Shown here: positions 20,424-33,984 of the stretch, piece by piece
Layout: the number at the start of each line of letters is the position of its first letter
How positions within the stretch are numbered: position 1 is the stretch's first letter
From: Pyronema omphalodes
Taxonomy: Eukaryota > Ascomycota > Pezizomycetes > Pezizales > Pyronemataceae
Length of the DNA: 64,000 bases
Reading direction: 5' to 3'
Assembly (NCBI GenBank): GCA_024516155.1
Contig: JAJJXM010000059.1
Location: 1-64,000, forward strand
The notes under the pieces: generated by a model
The model's input: only the letters and a program-made list of their open reading frames with translations
Told to the model about the DNA's origin: nothing
The model's database searches: none
Made by a program: the position numbers and the translations under genes

Positions 20424-21909
20424 CCAAAGCCAGACAACAGCATGCTCGTCTTGGGAGGCTTTGTCGTGCTCAGGGACTCCCCTCCGGGGAGCACTGCTAA
20501 TCTGCAAAAGGCCGTAGTCCAGTCAGTGGCTATGTATGGCGCTGAGATCAACGCAGTCCGGCGCCTAAAAGGCAAGAGCTCGGGACGCACTGCTCGGCTG
20601 CAACTGCTCCTCAATAAGCAAGCACGAGGCAGGGTCACGGGGTGCTTCAAAACGACTCCACTCGGCTTCTTGATGGCTGAAAGTGCCGTACGCCCAGCGG
20701 AAGCGCTCATCAAGGGCCGAGAAGCAAAATTTAGGTCACGCCTTCTCATTCGCCCCCGCCCCCTCCCCCCCCTCGACCGGCACCCAACCGTCCCCGACCG
20801 CTGCGGCTATCACTCGGCTGCTTAAACGCACGGAAAAGGCATGTGGGTTCGACGCAGTCGAAAAAGTAACAGTCCCCGACCTCGCTTTCGTCGCTTCCCC
20901 GTGGTGATCGCACCCAGAGCTGGAGCTGAAACCTTCGCCCGGAATTGGAGAAACCTCACGTCCACGACGTGCATCTGGACAGATGGCTCTCGAATGAGGG
21001 GCATACGGGGAGCGGGAGTCATCCGCTACATCAACGGTGCCGTTCGTTCTTCCCAGCACTACTTGGGCCGTCATACGGATGTTTTCGACGCTGAACTCTA
21101 CGCCATTTGGCGAGGGGCTCAAGGAGTTCCATTCCAATCACTTCTGGGACCCCAACTCGAATACCAAAGCGATCGTCTTTTCAGACGCCCAGGCTGCTCT
21201 CAAGCGTCTGGAGTCTGACACCCCCGGTCCTGGGCAAGAGCTCGCCAAACTTATCTCACGCGAAGCCTACGACCTCCTCTTTGATTCCGGTATCGACGTG
21301 GAATTCCATTGGATCCCGGGCTACAGCGATATCCCCGAAAACGAGGAAGCGGACCGAGTAGCGAAGTACGCGTCGAAGCATCGATGCGACTCCCTTATGC
21401 TCAAACGATGTGACGACCCAGTGTGTGCTGTCCCAGCGTGGGCGTCCCTGGCGCACCTCAACCGGATCGCAACGGAAACAACATCGACCATCACTCGTCG
21501 ATGGATTAGGCAACAAACAGCGACCAGCCGTTCTTTCCGCCCCCGCCAAAAATGGGGAATCCGTCCTGTGCTGGTCTCCCTCCCCAAACGCCGAGCAGCT
21601 GTGTTCCTCCAGCTTGCTTCAGGTCACACTCTCATCGGCACCCATCTGGTGCGCGTTAAGAAAAAGGAATCGGACCGGTGCTGGTGGTGCCAGTCGGAAA
21701 AAAGACAAACCAGAGGCCATTTGTTTGGCGAATGCCCCCGCTGGCGAAAGGAGTTCAAAGTGTTGAAAGAGGAGGTTGAGAGAATAAGGGGACGAAGGGG
21801 AAGGCCGAGAGGAAGGCTTAAGGTGGTGGATTTATTTAGGGACGATCGTCTCACGAAAGCGATCTTGGAATTTTTATCTGCAACGGAGATAGGCAGAAGA
21901 TACGTATAG
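20424..21909 (+). pseudogene. LINE1 ORF2, 3' part: RNase H and CCHC knuckle
   Basis: Continues ORF2 after gypsy B. Text homologous to the RT thumb (AVVQSVAMYGAEINAVRR) is followed by RNase H with CIWTDGSRM (first D), FDAELYAIWRG (E), FSDAQAALKRL (D) and FHWIPGYSDIPENEEAD. The last part has the finger CWWCQSEKRQTRGHLFGEC (C-x2-C ... H-x4-C) and ends at 21,909. The text switches frame near 20,440, 20,825 and 21,115, so at least three small indels separate the pieces. LINE2 carries the same domain set and confirms the reading. Confidence 0.85.
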
Positions 21910-22245
21910 GCATGGGCAGAAGGGCCAGGTGCTTAGAGGGCGAACTGTAAATTTTTTCATTACTTTTCTTTTGATGTTCACGATTTTTTTTTTTAGTTAC
22001 AAGAGGGGAAGGTGTGAGCGATACGGGGGACTGTCAGGTTTCGGCTGGGGTTAGGATTTTTTATTTCTTTTTGGTTGTTTCTTTATTTACTTATCTTTTC
22101 AGGGGACGTCACGGGGAGCAGGAGATTGGGGAGCCTCTTTAGGTGGTCTCGGCCACGAGGACAGGAAAAACGGATTTAGTTTCCCGCATAGGCCTTAAAG
22201 GCCTCGAACGGTGTATGATTAAAATCAAATCAAATCAAATCAAAT

Positions 22246-22643
22246 GGACGGTTGTAGTATCCAACGAAAGCTAACTCACTAAGAAAGGTTGAGATGGATC
22301 CAAAACCCGATAATGAAGACACAGATCACTATAGTCCGTGATCGCGGCAGGGCACAATCAACTTTCTGATTTATCCATCTATATATTTGTCAGTTTTTTA
22401 TCAAGTTTTCAATGTCGATTAACGTGTATGGTGAGTGTTCAACACTCGCCAGGCAAAACTGCAGAACCAGAACAACTGAACGCTTGAGCATCTCTCGGAA
22501 AACAGACAACATTCTGCGGATCAGTTGCGTGGTGTTAGTAGCAAAGGCACATGGCACGACGAGATCACTGATACGAATACCTTAATTACCACTATCATTG
22601 CCCGTCTTTGCCAAGTCTAGTTTGTAAATTGCGTCGTCTATCA
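22246..22643. other. Unassigned DNA between LINE1 and the inverted repeat
   Basis: About 400 bp with no ORF, repeat motif or match to the right flank of the inverted repeat that I can see. It marks the left limit of the repeat arm. Confidence 0.5.
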
Positions 22644-22741
22644 CAGCTACGGTCATAGAATCATGAATACAACGCATCCCGTCCGCTCTGCGCTATTTAA
22701 GCATGATATCGTCCGGCTAGTACTGTCGTGGGTGACCAGAC

Positions 22742-22935
22742 GGGAATCCCGGATACTGTAGTTATTTTTTTACTTCGATTATGTTCGGTATCATGCACTA
22801 GCCATGGCCCATGGCTGCAGTATATGATTAATCGCTGTTTTTGAGGATTTATCCCCGGTTTATCTTTATTTTCCTCGTGATTATGTATTTAGATTAAAAA
22901 AATATAAAATGTCGTGAATCCCGAATACTGTAGTT
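22742..22935 (+). repeat. Left-arm-only segment between 22-bp imperfect direct repeats
   Basis: GGGAATCCCGGATACTGTAG (from 22,742) recurs as GTGAATCCCGAATACTGTAG (from 22,914). The right arm has only one copy, near 47,870-47,900, so about 172 bp is extra in the left arm, or was deleted from the right by recombination between the repeats. Another stretch, about 22,984-23,284, also lacks a right-arm partner. Confidence 0.5.
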
Positions 22936-24358
22936 TTGCTTCCCTGACCCTTTCTTTTCCAGATTCTGTGTGCGGCCTGAATGACATAACTTTTACCTCA
23001 CGGATCGTATATTATTTTCAGTCTTCAACTTGTCAGTGAAATGCGGAAACGGTTTCCAATGAACGTGTCTGACTGATGTGTAGTTCAAGAAGTGGTCAAC
23101 TACAGCGTTATCTCTACCTCGCCACATACAATGATCTTAAATACCGGTCAAGTCAAAATAATAATAGTTATTGAGGGAAGGTTCCACAGCCGCTGGTAAA
23201 GCCGTATGCACCCAACTTACCCTCTACCATGAACACCGAAAGCAACTACTACTCATTATCCGAATCGTATAACCAGACTTGAACAACCCTTGAACAATGA
23301 CAGTCAGAAATCCGCAAAGTCGGTGCGGTCCAAATGTATCGGCATATCCGGCGAGGTGAGGTTGTGTGTATAAGTCCAGCTGCCATTGAATATGATGTTA
23401 TATGGTCTTCAATCGACAATTCTGTGCAGTAATATTGCTGTGTCAAAAGCACCTCCAAAACGCTGCCGCTAGGTGATATTCCTGGATAAGCACTCGCTCA
23501 CGCTAGGTCATTCGACACCTGTAGCAACCCTGTACGTTTTTAATATTCAGGGTAAGAAACTGCCTTTCTCGGTCTTCTGTAAAAGGTTTTCACATACTGG
23601 AACCTAATGGTCAATTTACCACTGACGCCTTTATCACGACGGGGGCAGGATCAGTCCTTTGACTTATCGGGTTGTAGGTTTGTTCATTCATTAACAATAA
23701 CAATAGAAGTGTAGACATCATGTCCTATATTTCTCATTACCCTCAAAGAAGACACCCGCACCGTGAATCAAGAGTTCCGAAAACTGGAAACTTAGTATGT
23801 CTTCATCCAGGCCATAGCCCCTGATTAGTGATTAGAGTAATTTATGTAACTCAGTTAATCCCCATTCTTAAGTCGTCTATGATTTATACATCTATATTAT
23901 GAAAATTGTCAGGCGGTCTCTTAAACTCTCCGAAAAGAACACTATGTAAAGAAAACGGATCATGATAAATTTGGGCCTATGCCCACTATTTCAGAACTAT
24001 TCTAAATCTAATGGAGGCGACGTATTGAGTTGCTCAATAGCGTCCTAGTTCAATTGATTGGTTGTCGATTAGTAGTAGTGCTGTGATTAGTAATCCACTG
24101 AGTTTCCAATCCCTGAAATCCCCCTTTTTCCAATTCATTGTTTAGTAAAGCTAAATTAAGTTAGAAACCGCCGCTTCTTTCAGCACCGTACCTGTTTTTG
24201 TGAATCGGTGTTAGTTGGTGTCTGTCAGTATGCCTACATATTCTTCACACTTGACCCAACACAATGAATTGGGTACTTCCCCAGGGATGTCAACGGAGAA
24301 CAACGGAAAGAATAGGCAAGTTGTATGGAACTTGACATCTCGGGAACTTGATGACTTA

Positions 24359-25035
24359 GGCCGCGTTTGGGTTCGCCAACGGCCGTTTGGTTGCAAACGG
24401 TGTCAAAACGGTCGGACCATGGAGCAACCGTTATGATTTTGTGCTGAGAAGGTGTTTTGGTTGGGCGACCGTCTGTTGCCCACGCAGAGACCCCCTGTCG
24501 CCCCACCAAACATCTTCTACGCCGCTGCAACTTTTGACCGTGAAGACTTCCTTCCCCAGTGTACACATCAATTTCCGGTTCCCAACAATGCCGCCCAAGA
24601 GTACGAAGAGACGCAGCAAACGTGACGCAAATCTAAAAAAGTGGTGACGGGCATCCCGAGGATTTCGCGCGTGAAAATATCTCCAGTGCGAATGGAGGTT
24701 GCGGACAGGCGTCTTAAAAGGTAGAAACGTGCGTACAAGGCGAGGAATAATGGCGATTTACCGGCGTCTTTAGTTGTATTTTTTTGCGTTGTGCGAGGGC
24801 TTCTTCCGGAGGTCATTTTTTTTCGGTGGTTGGTGTTGTGTCTTGTCAGTTACAACGGTTGCAAACGGTGCTGGCGAGGTCCTTTTGCAACCGTTTTGCA
24901 AACCGTTTGGGACTGGAAAATGAAACGGTTGGTGCCAAACCAAACACCCCCGACCGTTTGCAAAACGGTCAACCTCTTGCAAACGCGTCATTTTACTAGT
25001 AAATCCTAACGGCCGTTGGCGAACCAAACGCGGCC
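24359..25035. mobile_element. Small TIR element (MITE-like) in the left arm
   Basis: 677 bp with terminal inverted repeats of about 30 bp: GGCCGCGTTTGGGTTCGCCA at the left and TGGCGAACCAAACGCGGCC at the right. The subterminal regions repeat CCGTTTGCAAACGG-like words on both sides. Flanks are TTA on the left and TAA on the right, compatible with a TA or imperfect TWA duplication. The matching place in the right arm (about 46,820-46,855) lacks it. TIR sequence and TWA-like target recall PIF/Harbinger MITEs, but no transposase is encoded; a short basic ORF at 24,590 is not convincing. Confidence 0.7.
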
Positions 25036-28000
25036 TAAATAAGCTGTAATGAATATCAACATCGATTATCATATTATAACGACTCGTGCACGTGCTTTTA
25101 CCAGGAGAAGTAAAAACCTGTTATGTAAAAAAAACTGTATTCAAAGTTTGAATGTAGCGCTATGGCCCGTCCTTTTGACGACTGGGAATTGGAATATGTT
25201 GACCATACAAGATTTTAACTTTTGCTTTCAAGGCTCACGTGAAGCCTGATTTCAAAGCTGCACTCGCTGTGAAGGTATTGGATACAAGATCAAGTCCCGC
25301 GGTCTTCTTATATACGCGTATCATATCTCTACACCTGGCGACTATAACTATAACAATAAATACCGTCAACCTCCCATCCTTCACTGAATGCCAAATATTT
25401 TTTCGTATCGTTCATATCGTGCTTTTTTCAATAATTATATATCGGTCCGAACCTTAATATCATAGGGACCTTGCACTTAAATGCTCTCTCATTATTCTCT
25501 ATATTCTCTCGCACCTTCATATAGCTATTCCATCGTTATTCCTGTTTGATTGCACCGCTTGCTATTACCGTCCCCATGTTTTTGTAAAATTATATATAGC
25601 GCGCTCCGGCATACTCAGCCACCCCTCGCCACAAACGACGCGCGCCCTCGGAACCGCTGCCGCTAATCTCCATTAATTACCACCCGTTGCCATCGCAACC
25701 CCAATCCACACTGATCCCACGGTCCACCATTAATCTATACTAACAATTCCAGCTAGCATAGACTAGCCTATCTAACCACCGAAGGTCCAAAGTTCAAACC
25801 CATGTTTCATCCCGCGTGCCGAAAAAACAAACAAAAAAATAATAAAAAGCTACGATAGATTTGCGGATTAAAAATCTTGGAGCGCCAATGTGGCAGTAGC
25901 AACGCTATGCTGCTGTATGGTGCCAGGACGATGTTAGGTAGGTGCTATGTATGTATAAACACCACTAAGGGACGGAGCTATGGCCGTGATCGCGGTAGAT
26001 GTCGCGTCCTTTACGTGTGATGCGGCGATGTGATGTGATGGATTACTTTAGCTTCTAGATGCTGCCGGTTGGTGAAACGGGGGATGGCGAGAGGAAATGT
26101 CCATGGACACGGTTGGCTGGTGATCAATGGCAAGTACAACCAAAACTAAAAACTAAAATGGAGAGTGAAACGGGTTGATGGGTTAAGCTTGGCTTGGCGG
26201 AAATTACCATTGTGGAATCTGGCTTTCTTTGAAGTGACCCAGTGGTAAAACAAGCTGTAGTTCATCATGATCATCATCACCGTCGTCGTCGTCTGGGTAC
26301 ATCAGTTTCGCTCCGAGTCTTTTGTGAGGTATATATGTACTGCTGTTACCCGTGGGTTGGGGTGTTTAGTGCACGTGTTTACATACAAGCTTCGTATGGT
26401 ACCGACAAATAAGGTTCTCTGCACCGCCTATCTGAGATTCCGTGGAATAGAGATTATGCATACATATCGATTGATTTATTAGTGTCGTCATGATGCTCGA
26501 ACTGGTTTATTTGAATATGCACCATATGCTGGGTTCTTAAATCTTCAAGTTGAGGCAGTGCCTATTAATTCTTTATCTCGATTCCATACCATATCTCAAA
26601 AGTTCTGAATCAGAATTGATGTTACTACATCTTTAGATACTCCACTCCTGACATATTATCTTCTACTAGGATTAGCATATAAATCCGTTGTTTTCTACTC
26701 GACAGTGAGATGTCTTCATACTTAGATGATGGTGATGTCTACTTTATATCCAGTATTCACAGTCTCTCTGGCGGGAAGCTGGCGGCTGGATATTGGCTTC
26801 GCGGGTCGTTACCTTCACGGGAATTAAACGGGTCAAAAACCTGGCGGGTCATTAACTTTCCGGAGATCTGGCGGGAACGGAATTAAGCTTAATGAATTGC
26901 CGGGCGGATTTACTTGGTCGTGATTTTGGCCTGGTGGGAATCGTTATCGTCGTGCGTTAGGGTACATACCCTGCTGTGGCCTCGTTTATACCCGCCTGTG
27001 GGTACTGACATATTTACATGTGACTTCAGTATGTATGGTGCCGATAGACACAACTGCCCTATGTATGGAGCCGTGGAATGGAGATTTTATCGAGGATTCT
27101 TTTCTATGCAGGTGATGCTTTGACTATGCGACCATACGATATGGGTTCTGGGGGTTTGGGGTAATATAAGGTTAAGGTTATGATTGATTTTAAGGTTGTG
27201 ACTGGTATAAAGGAATCCATTGTGCATGTTGATTCTGTTGTTTCTCTTGCCTCTTCATCCAATCAACTATCTTTAAGCTTTAAGCTCTCGGTAAGCTACA
27301 TTCGGTAAATTCCAAGTACCTCACACTGGTTCTTATCTCCAAGTTCCCAGGTTCGAGTTCCCATCTTCCAGTTCCCCGATCGCAGCTCCCAAATCCCAGG
27401 AGGAAATTCTAACTTCTATTTAACGGCAAAGTCTAAATTTTAGATGAGGATCTGGAACCTAAACCCTGAAAACCAGTATGCACAGACTTTGATCCCCAGA
27501 ATTCAATCTTGCCTAACCCTACTAGGGTTACCTTCCCCCGTCTCTTCCCTGGCAGTCACCGAATATCGCAATTCCAGTATAAAAAAATAATAACCAAGCA
27601 CCGAATCCCCCAATAATCAAAGTTAGTCAAAAGTTTTGCTTCACTAATAACAATCACAACCAAAATTGCTATTAACTAACGATTCTGAGAATATACAGTG
27701 CACCATATGTTTAAGGAACAAGGATTAATACTTTTGTACGACGAAATATGTTGTAGGTTCGACTATCTATGGTAGGTATGGTAAGTGTGGTGCAGACTGT
27801 GGCTCGGTACAAACTCATGGGGTACAAAATATCGTTTAGATTGTGGTGCAGATACAACTTCCATATATAGTGTGAATACACCGTATACTGTACAAGAGAT
27901 TCTTGTTGTAAATATCGTCCGTATTTAGGTACGACTTCGTATGGCACATGGTACAAAGTATGGTACTCGATATCCTTGTCTCCTTGTCGTAAATATCTTC

Positions 28001-28356
28001 TGTATGTACGTTGCACACGGTACTGAGACATCAATTAAGATATGAATACATGTATGTAGCGAGTTATGCACCGCGGGTTGTGAATGTTACGTTGTGCATG
28101 GCGATTTGTACATAGATAGGCAGTGTGAATGTTGACCCGAGTCTCATGGGTAGGGAATTATGATTAGAGGGTTATGTCTGGTAAGTTCCGAACGAAGGAA
28201 CAGAAAAAAGAAATAAATGTCTCTCATTGTCCAGAACACTCTGTAAAAGCAAGAAGAACCTGAATCATATCCCGTGTGTATGTAACGTCATATCTCCGAT
28301 CCATCACATGAATCTGTATAGCAATTTATCTACACTATCTATCTTCTACCAGGTAC

Positions 28357-28981
28357 TGTCACGGCGTAGAATCACAAGAGTAGCTAGAGAGAGATAATGA
28401 TAAAAATAATAAATAACTAAGATAGAAAGGGATAAGAAGAGGAGTTATCGGGAGAAGGAGGGAGCCAAGTACGATGGAACGAAGGAACGGAGGAAGGGAG
28501 GAAAGAGGAGGAACGAATGGAGAACGAAGGAAGGGAAGGGAATGAGGGATTAAGGAAGAAGACGGAGACTATGGGGGTAACGACGGGAGGAACCGACGAA
28601 GGAGATGAGGGGATTAGGGAAAGCTAGGAAGCTAGTATGGAGGAGCAAGAGAGAACGAGGAGTGGAGATAGGGTACGAAGACGAGGGAGTAGGAAGTAAG
28701 AGGAAGGAGGAAGGGTAGACCGGAATGAGAGGGATTGGGATAGGAATGGGCGAGGGAAGGAGCGGGGAAAAGTCAAGGAGTCGGGGAGAGAGGACGGAAA
28801 AGGATAAATAGTTGTAATGTTTCCGTAGCTGAGGTTCGATATGCAACGTCTTGTATTCAACCACCAATACAAAGTCGTGCCTCGCCCTACAAAGTCTGTC
28901 CTGCCTCCCCGTGTCATAGTCTATCACTCGCCGCCGAGCCCGCGAGTCCCCTAGTCTCGTCTGTCCCAGTCCGCCGTTACA
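28357..28981 (+). repeat. 5' LTR of gypsy D
   Basis: 625 bp, TGTCACGGC...CCGTTACA, purine-rich in the first half (GGAAGGAGG-type text). It is shorter than its partner by about 20 bp through several 1-3-bp indels. Confidence 0.9.
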
Positions 28982-29018
28982 CTACGTTGCTATCCAAACC
29001 ACTACCGGACTCGCAACC

Positions 29019-30249
29019 ATGGTCGAATCCACCGTTCCACCGATCGACCCCCCCGTCATCGTCCGAATCCCAGCCAACCACGCCCGAGCAATCTCCGCTC
29101 CGCCTCCTCCCCCCCCGCCGACACCCTAGACTACAACGACCTCCGTTCCAACTACGAGGAAGCTATTCAGTTAGCCCGAGCCCTTGACGCCAGTGAGAAC
29201 CTAACAACTCACTATGCATCCCTCACCGCCCAGCAAGAGGACCTCGCACTCGAACGAGACGCTGCGGTGGCTGATCGAAACACCCTATCCTCGCGGGTGG
29301 CTCTGCTCGAAACACAGCTGGCGCAGACCCTCACCCTCGCCAACGCTGTCGGGCAACAAACGACAAACCCGGATCCAGCCTCCTTTCCCACTCACCGCCG
29401 AAACCCCCCCAATCCTGACGCTTTCACGGGAGAAGACCGTTCCTTACTCGACGATTTCCTCTTCTTCATGGATATGCGTCTCGAGGACCGCCCCGGCGAA
29501 TTCCCGGATGAACAATCGAAAATCCGTTTCCTCCTCCTTAACCTCAAAGGAGCGGCGCTCAGGCAAGTGAAACACCTTGCCCGCCCAGGACCCAACGCCA
29601 TCGACCTACGCCGGGATGGTCCAAGCCCTCCAAGAAGCATACGGGGATCCTGACCGAGTAAACACCGCCGAGCGCCCTCAACAAACTTAGGCAGGGAAAC
29701 CGGGACTTCGCAGCGTACCACGCAGACTTCAACCGTCTGGTCGCCGAAGTCCATTGGAACGACGCCGCCAAAGGGCAGCCTTCCACCGTGGGTTATGTGA
29801 AGAAATCAAGGACATCATCTCAACTCAGGATGTCCCGGAGGAATGGCATGAATACCTCAACTTCATCAAGAAGAGGGATACGCAGTTGAGGGCCAGGAGG
29901 GCCGAGGTATACCGCACCCCCTTCCGCCCCCTCTCGAACTCGTCGCCTCGCACCCCTTCAACAACCCAACCACGAGCGCCCCCACCCCACCAACAGCGGC
30001 AGCGGCAACTTTGGCCCTGCCCCCATGGATCTCTCTGCAGCGAGAAAACGCCTTTCCCCCGAAGAACGACAAAAACGAATCGACGAAAACCGCTGCCTAT
30101 ACTGCGGAGGCTTCAACCATCTCGCCCGGGACTGTCCCAACCGCCCCAAAACGTCATTTCAGCCCCTCCGAGCCGCTCTCGCTGAAGTCCCCCGGGTGGA
30201 GGATCACCCAGACTCACTCGACGCCGCCCCCCAGGCGGGAAAAGCTTAA
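29019..30249 (+). pseudogene. gag of gypsy D, frameshifted
   Basis: An ATG at 29,019, 37 nt after the LTR, opens MVESTVPPIDPP. A Leu/Ala helical region follows (DRNTLSSRVALLETQLAQTL, about 29,270), then the gag core (PPNPDAFTGEDRSLLDDFLFF). A knuckle reads CLYCGGFNHLARDC (about 30,094-30,135) and the stop is at 30,249. The text jumps frame near 29,100, 29,610, 29,760 and 29,990, so no functional Gag can be made. Confidence 0.75.
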
Positions 30250-30340
30250 CCCAGGAAGAGAAGGATGGCCCCCTCCCTGGCAAGACCCAAGTAGATTCAC
30301 ACAAAAATAAATATTACTATAACATATCCTCAATCGCAGT

Positions 30341-33300
30341 GAATCTGGCAGCCATCGAAGAAAAAGGACTCGACGGAACCCACCTCGTGGTCACTTGTAA
30401 CATAAAAACCCCCGATAAAATCATACCTACACACGCCCTGATCGACTGCGGAGCAACAATTCGCCTTCCTCGACAAATCCTTCGCCCAGTTGCACAACAT
30501 CCCTACCCAGCCCCTTAAGACTCCCCGATCCCTGGAAGTAATCGACGGTAGGAAAATATCATCCGGCGACATCACCGACCTCGCGAAGCTGGAACTCCAC
30601 ATACACGAGCATCGTGAAATCCTCCCCCTGTTCCTCACAAAGCTTGGACATTATCCAATCGTGCTAGGGATCCCATGGTTAAATTGCACGACGTCGCCAT
30701 ACGATTTGCGTCAAACCTTATCACCTTCGGATCGCAGTACTGTCTCGCCCACTGTAACGATAGGGCAGTAACAGTACGAGGAGTCAGTGAAGAACCCCCC
30801 CCGACGAAACCTATTAGTATTGCCCTGACCACCTTCCCCTCGCTACGCCGACACGCCAAATCTGCCAACCTGACCATTTACGCCTTGGAAGTATCTCGAC
30901 TCCCCGACACCCCGCCGCCTCCACCCCCGATAGCTCCACCCCCGATAGCTCCACCCCCGATACCCTCACCCCCGAAAACTCCATCCCGCCCGAATACCAC
31001 GACTTCCTCCCCCTCTTTTCCGAAATAGAAGCCAACAAACTACCACCCCCATCGCCCCTACGATCACAGCATACCCCTCAAAGAAAACTTCAACCCCCCT
31101 TTCGGACCCATATACCCCCTCTCGCGAACGGAACTCACAGCCCTCCGAGAATGGTTGGACGAAAACCTCTCCAAGGGCTTTATTCGCGCCTCCTCCTCCC
31201 CCGCCGGTGCTCCCATACTGTTCGTCAAAAAAGGGGACGGGTCCCTACGACTTTGCGTGGACTATCGAGGGCTCAACGAAGGGACCATCAAAAACCGCTA
31301 CCCCTTGCCTTTGTTGCACGAGACACTGATGCGTTTAGAAAAGGCGAAGTACTTCACGAAGCTTGACATCCGAGGAGCTTACAACCTGGTTCGCATGGCT
31401 CAAGGGGAGGAGTGGAAGACAGCTTTCCGAACCCGCTACGGACTGTTTGAGTCCCTCGTGATGCCCTTCGGCTTGACCAACGCCCCCGCCACATTTCAAC
31501 ACTTCATCAACGATGTCTTGAGGCCCTACCTCGACGTCTTCGTCACCGCCTACTTAGACGACATCCTTATCTACAGTGACTCCCTCGAAGACCACAGACA
31601 CACGTACGACAAGTCCTCGCCGCTCTCTCTACCGCCGGCCTCCACCTCAAGCCCGAGAAGTGTGAATTCCACCGCACACAAGTCAATACCTCGGTTCATT
31701 ATCTCCACCTCCGGCACACAAATGGACCCCGACAAAATCTCCACCGTCCAAGATTGGCCCACCCCGTGTAATGTCCGGGACGTTCAGTCCTTTTTGGGCT
31801 TTGCCAACTTCTACCGGCGCTTCATTCGGAATTATAGTATGATCGTTTCCCCCCTCACCCGCCTAACCCGCAAGATACCCCCTTCTCCTGGACTGCAGCT
31901 TGCGCTGACGCCTTCGCCGCACTCAAATCCGCCTTTACGACCGCCCCTATTCTCCAACACTTCAGCTACGACAAGGAGATCGTGGTCGAACAGACGCCTC
32001 CGACTTCGTCTCCGCCGGTGTCCTCTCCCAGCCCGATTCCTCCGGCGTCCTCCATCCCGTGGCGTTCTACTCTCGCAAGCATAGTCCCGCCGAGTGTAAC
32101 TACGATATACGACAAGGAGCTTCTCGCCATCGTCCGAGCTTTCGAGGCCTGGCGACCGGAGCTCGAAGGTAGTCTACACCCATCCGTGTCCTCAGCGACC
32201 ACAAGAATTTGGAATACTTCATGTCCACCAAACTTCTCAACCGCAGACAGACCCGATGGGCGGAATTCCTCTCCCGCTTCGCTTTCCAGATCGTGTACCG
32301 CCCCGGAAAATCAGGTGGGAAACCCGACGCGCTCACTCGAAGGTCAGGAGACCTTCCTCAGGAGGGGGATAGCCGGCTGGTCGAGAGAACAAAGCCCTCC
32401 TCAAGCAACAGAACCTCCCGGCTGAGCTCCACCTCTGGTCACTCGGTCACGACCATCACCCGCCCCTCCGGAACAAACCCTCTCCTCGACAGCATCACAA
32501 AAGTCACCCAAACCGACCCCTTCGCACAACGGATACTCACCCTTCTGCACGACGGTAAAAACCACAGCAGGGAAATCTCCCTCGCAGAATGCTCAGCGGA
32601 GAATGGGAGACTCCTATTCAACAACGACTCTACATCCCCAACGACGACGATCTCCGCCTCCGAATCCTCAGAAACCACCACGACACTCCCGCATCAGGTC
32701 ACCCCGCGCGACGAACAAAAACCTTCGAACTTATCAGGAGGCGCTATTTCTGGCCAACCCTGAGAAGGGACGTCGAAGCATTCGTTGCAAACTGTCACAC
32801 ATGCAAACGATCGAAAACCCCGAAACACCTCCCGTACGGACTTCTCAACCCCCTCCCCGTACCCGAACGACCGTGGAAGGATATTCGATGGACTTCGTAA
32901 CGGGGCTGCCGAAATCCAAAGGGCACGACGCGATCTGGGTGGTAGTCGACAGGTTAACGAAAATGAGACACCTAATCCCCTGTTCTACCTCGATCGACGC
33001 AAAAGAGCTAGCTAACTTGTTCGACCCACATCTTCCGACTCCACGGTCTCCCCGATACGATCACCTCCGACAGGGGACCACAGTTTGCTTCCCGCTTCTG
33101 GAAGTACCTGTGCAACACCTCTAAAAATCGACCCCCGTCTAAGCACCGCTTTCCACCCCGAAACCGACGGACAGACAGAGCGGACGAACGCCGTCATGGA
33201 ACAGTACCTGCGAGCCTACGTAAACTACCAACAAAACGACTGGTCCCAACTGCTACCCCTAGCCGAATTCGCCGCCAACAACCATGTCTCGGAGACAACC

Positions 33301-33960
33301 CGCTCGTCCCCCTTTCTCGCGAACTACGGCTTCCATCCGAGAATCGACTTCGAACCGGAAATCAGTACGGCCTACCCCGACGAACGAAAGGCAAAGAAAC
33401 TCTCCGAACGCCTTGTCGAAATTCACGAGTTCGTCAGGGACGAGATGACTTTCGCCCAGGACCGACAACGGGAATATGCGGACAAGAAACGCCTCCCCGC
33501 CCCCGCATACCACCCCGGCGACCTCGTGTGGTTAAACGCCCGCCACCTCCGCACCAACCGCCCGTCCCGGAAGCTGGACTTTAAACGCCTTGGTCCATTC
33601 CCAGTCACCAGAGAGGTAGGGAAGTACGCATACGAGCTCGACCTACCCTCACCATGGACGTTCACCCGTCTTCCACGTCTCCCTACTCGAACCCACACGA
33701 AACGACCCCCTACCCGGACAACGCCCCCCACCTCCCACGGTAGTCATCGGACGGAGAAGCCGAGCAGAGAGAGGTGGAAGAGGTGCTAGATAGCCGCATC
33801 TCCCGTCGACGACTTCAATACCTCATCAAGTGGAAGGAGGAGGATACACCAACCTGGGAGCCGGCCACCGAGGTCAATGAACTACAGGCTATCGACACCT
33901 TCACGAACGATTCCCCGACAAACCCGGGCCTCTCCCAAATACACCACCACGCCTCGAGGG
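30341..33960 (+). pseudogene. pol of gypsy D, heavily frameshifted
   Basis: Protease text (HALIDCGAT, then HYPIVLGIPWL, 30,430-30,680) is followed by a Pro-rich linker holding a 15-bp tandem repeat (about 30,920-30,965). RT has [12 protein letters not shown] and [12 protein letters not shown] (about 31,245-31,580). RNase H has [21 protein letters not shown] (32,110). The integrase finger ends [10 protein letters not shown] (about 32,790), with core text [21 protein letters not shown] and [13 protein letters not shown] chromodomain, [19 protein letters not shown] (33,777), ends the reading. At least six frame changes are needed. D-C-G replaces D-T/S-G in the protease, as in copies B and C. Confidence 0.8.
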
Positions 33961-33984
33961 ACCTCGGCCCTAGGAGGGGGATAC

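Larger units (their letters stand above)
9817..22245 (+). mobile_element. Tad1-like LINE (LINE1), interrupted by gypsy B
   Basis: A non-LTR retrotransposon whose ORF2 reads endonuclease (APE type), reverse transcriptase, RNase H and a C-terminal CCHC knuckle, the domain order of fungal Tad1-clade LINEs. ORF2 stops being LINE text at 12,306 and resumes at 20,424; the gap is gypsy B with TSD GTTGA. The 3' end is a short tandem ATCAA-type tail (about 22,213-22,245), shared with LINE2. The 5' end is either cut by gypsy A or continues left of it. Confidence 0.85.

Noticed and set aside
24590..24647. Short basic ORF (MPPKSTKRRSKRD) in the 677-bp TIR element
   Set aside because: Only 19 codons, no continuation, not enough to call a transposase-associated protein.
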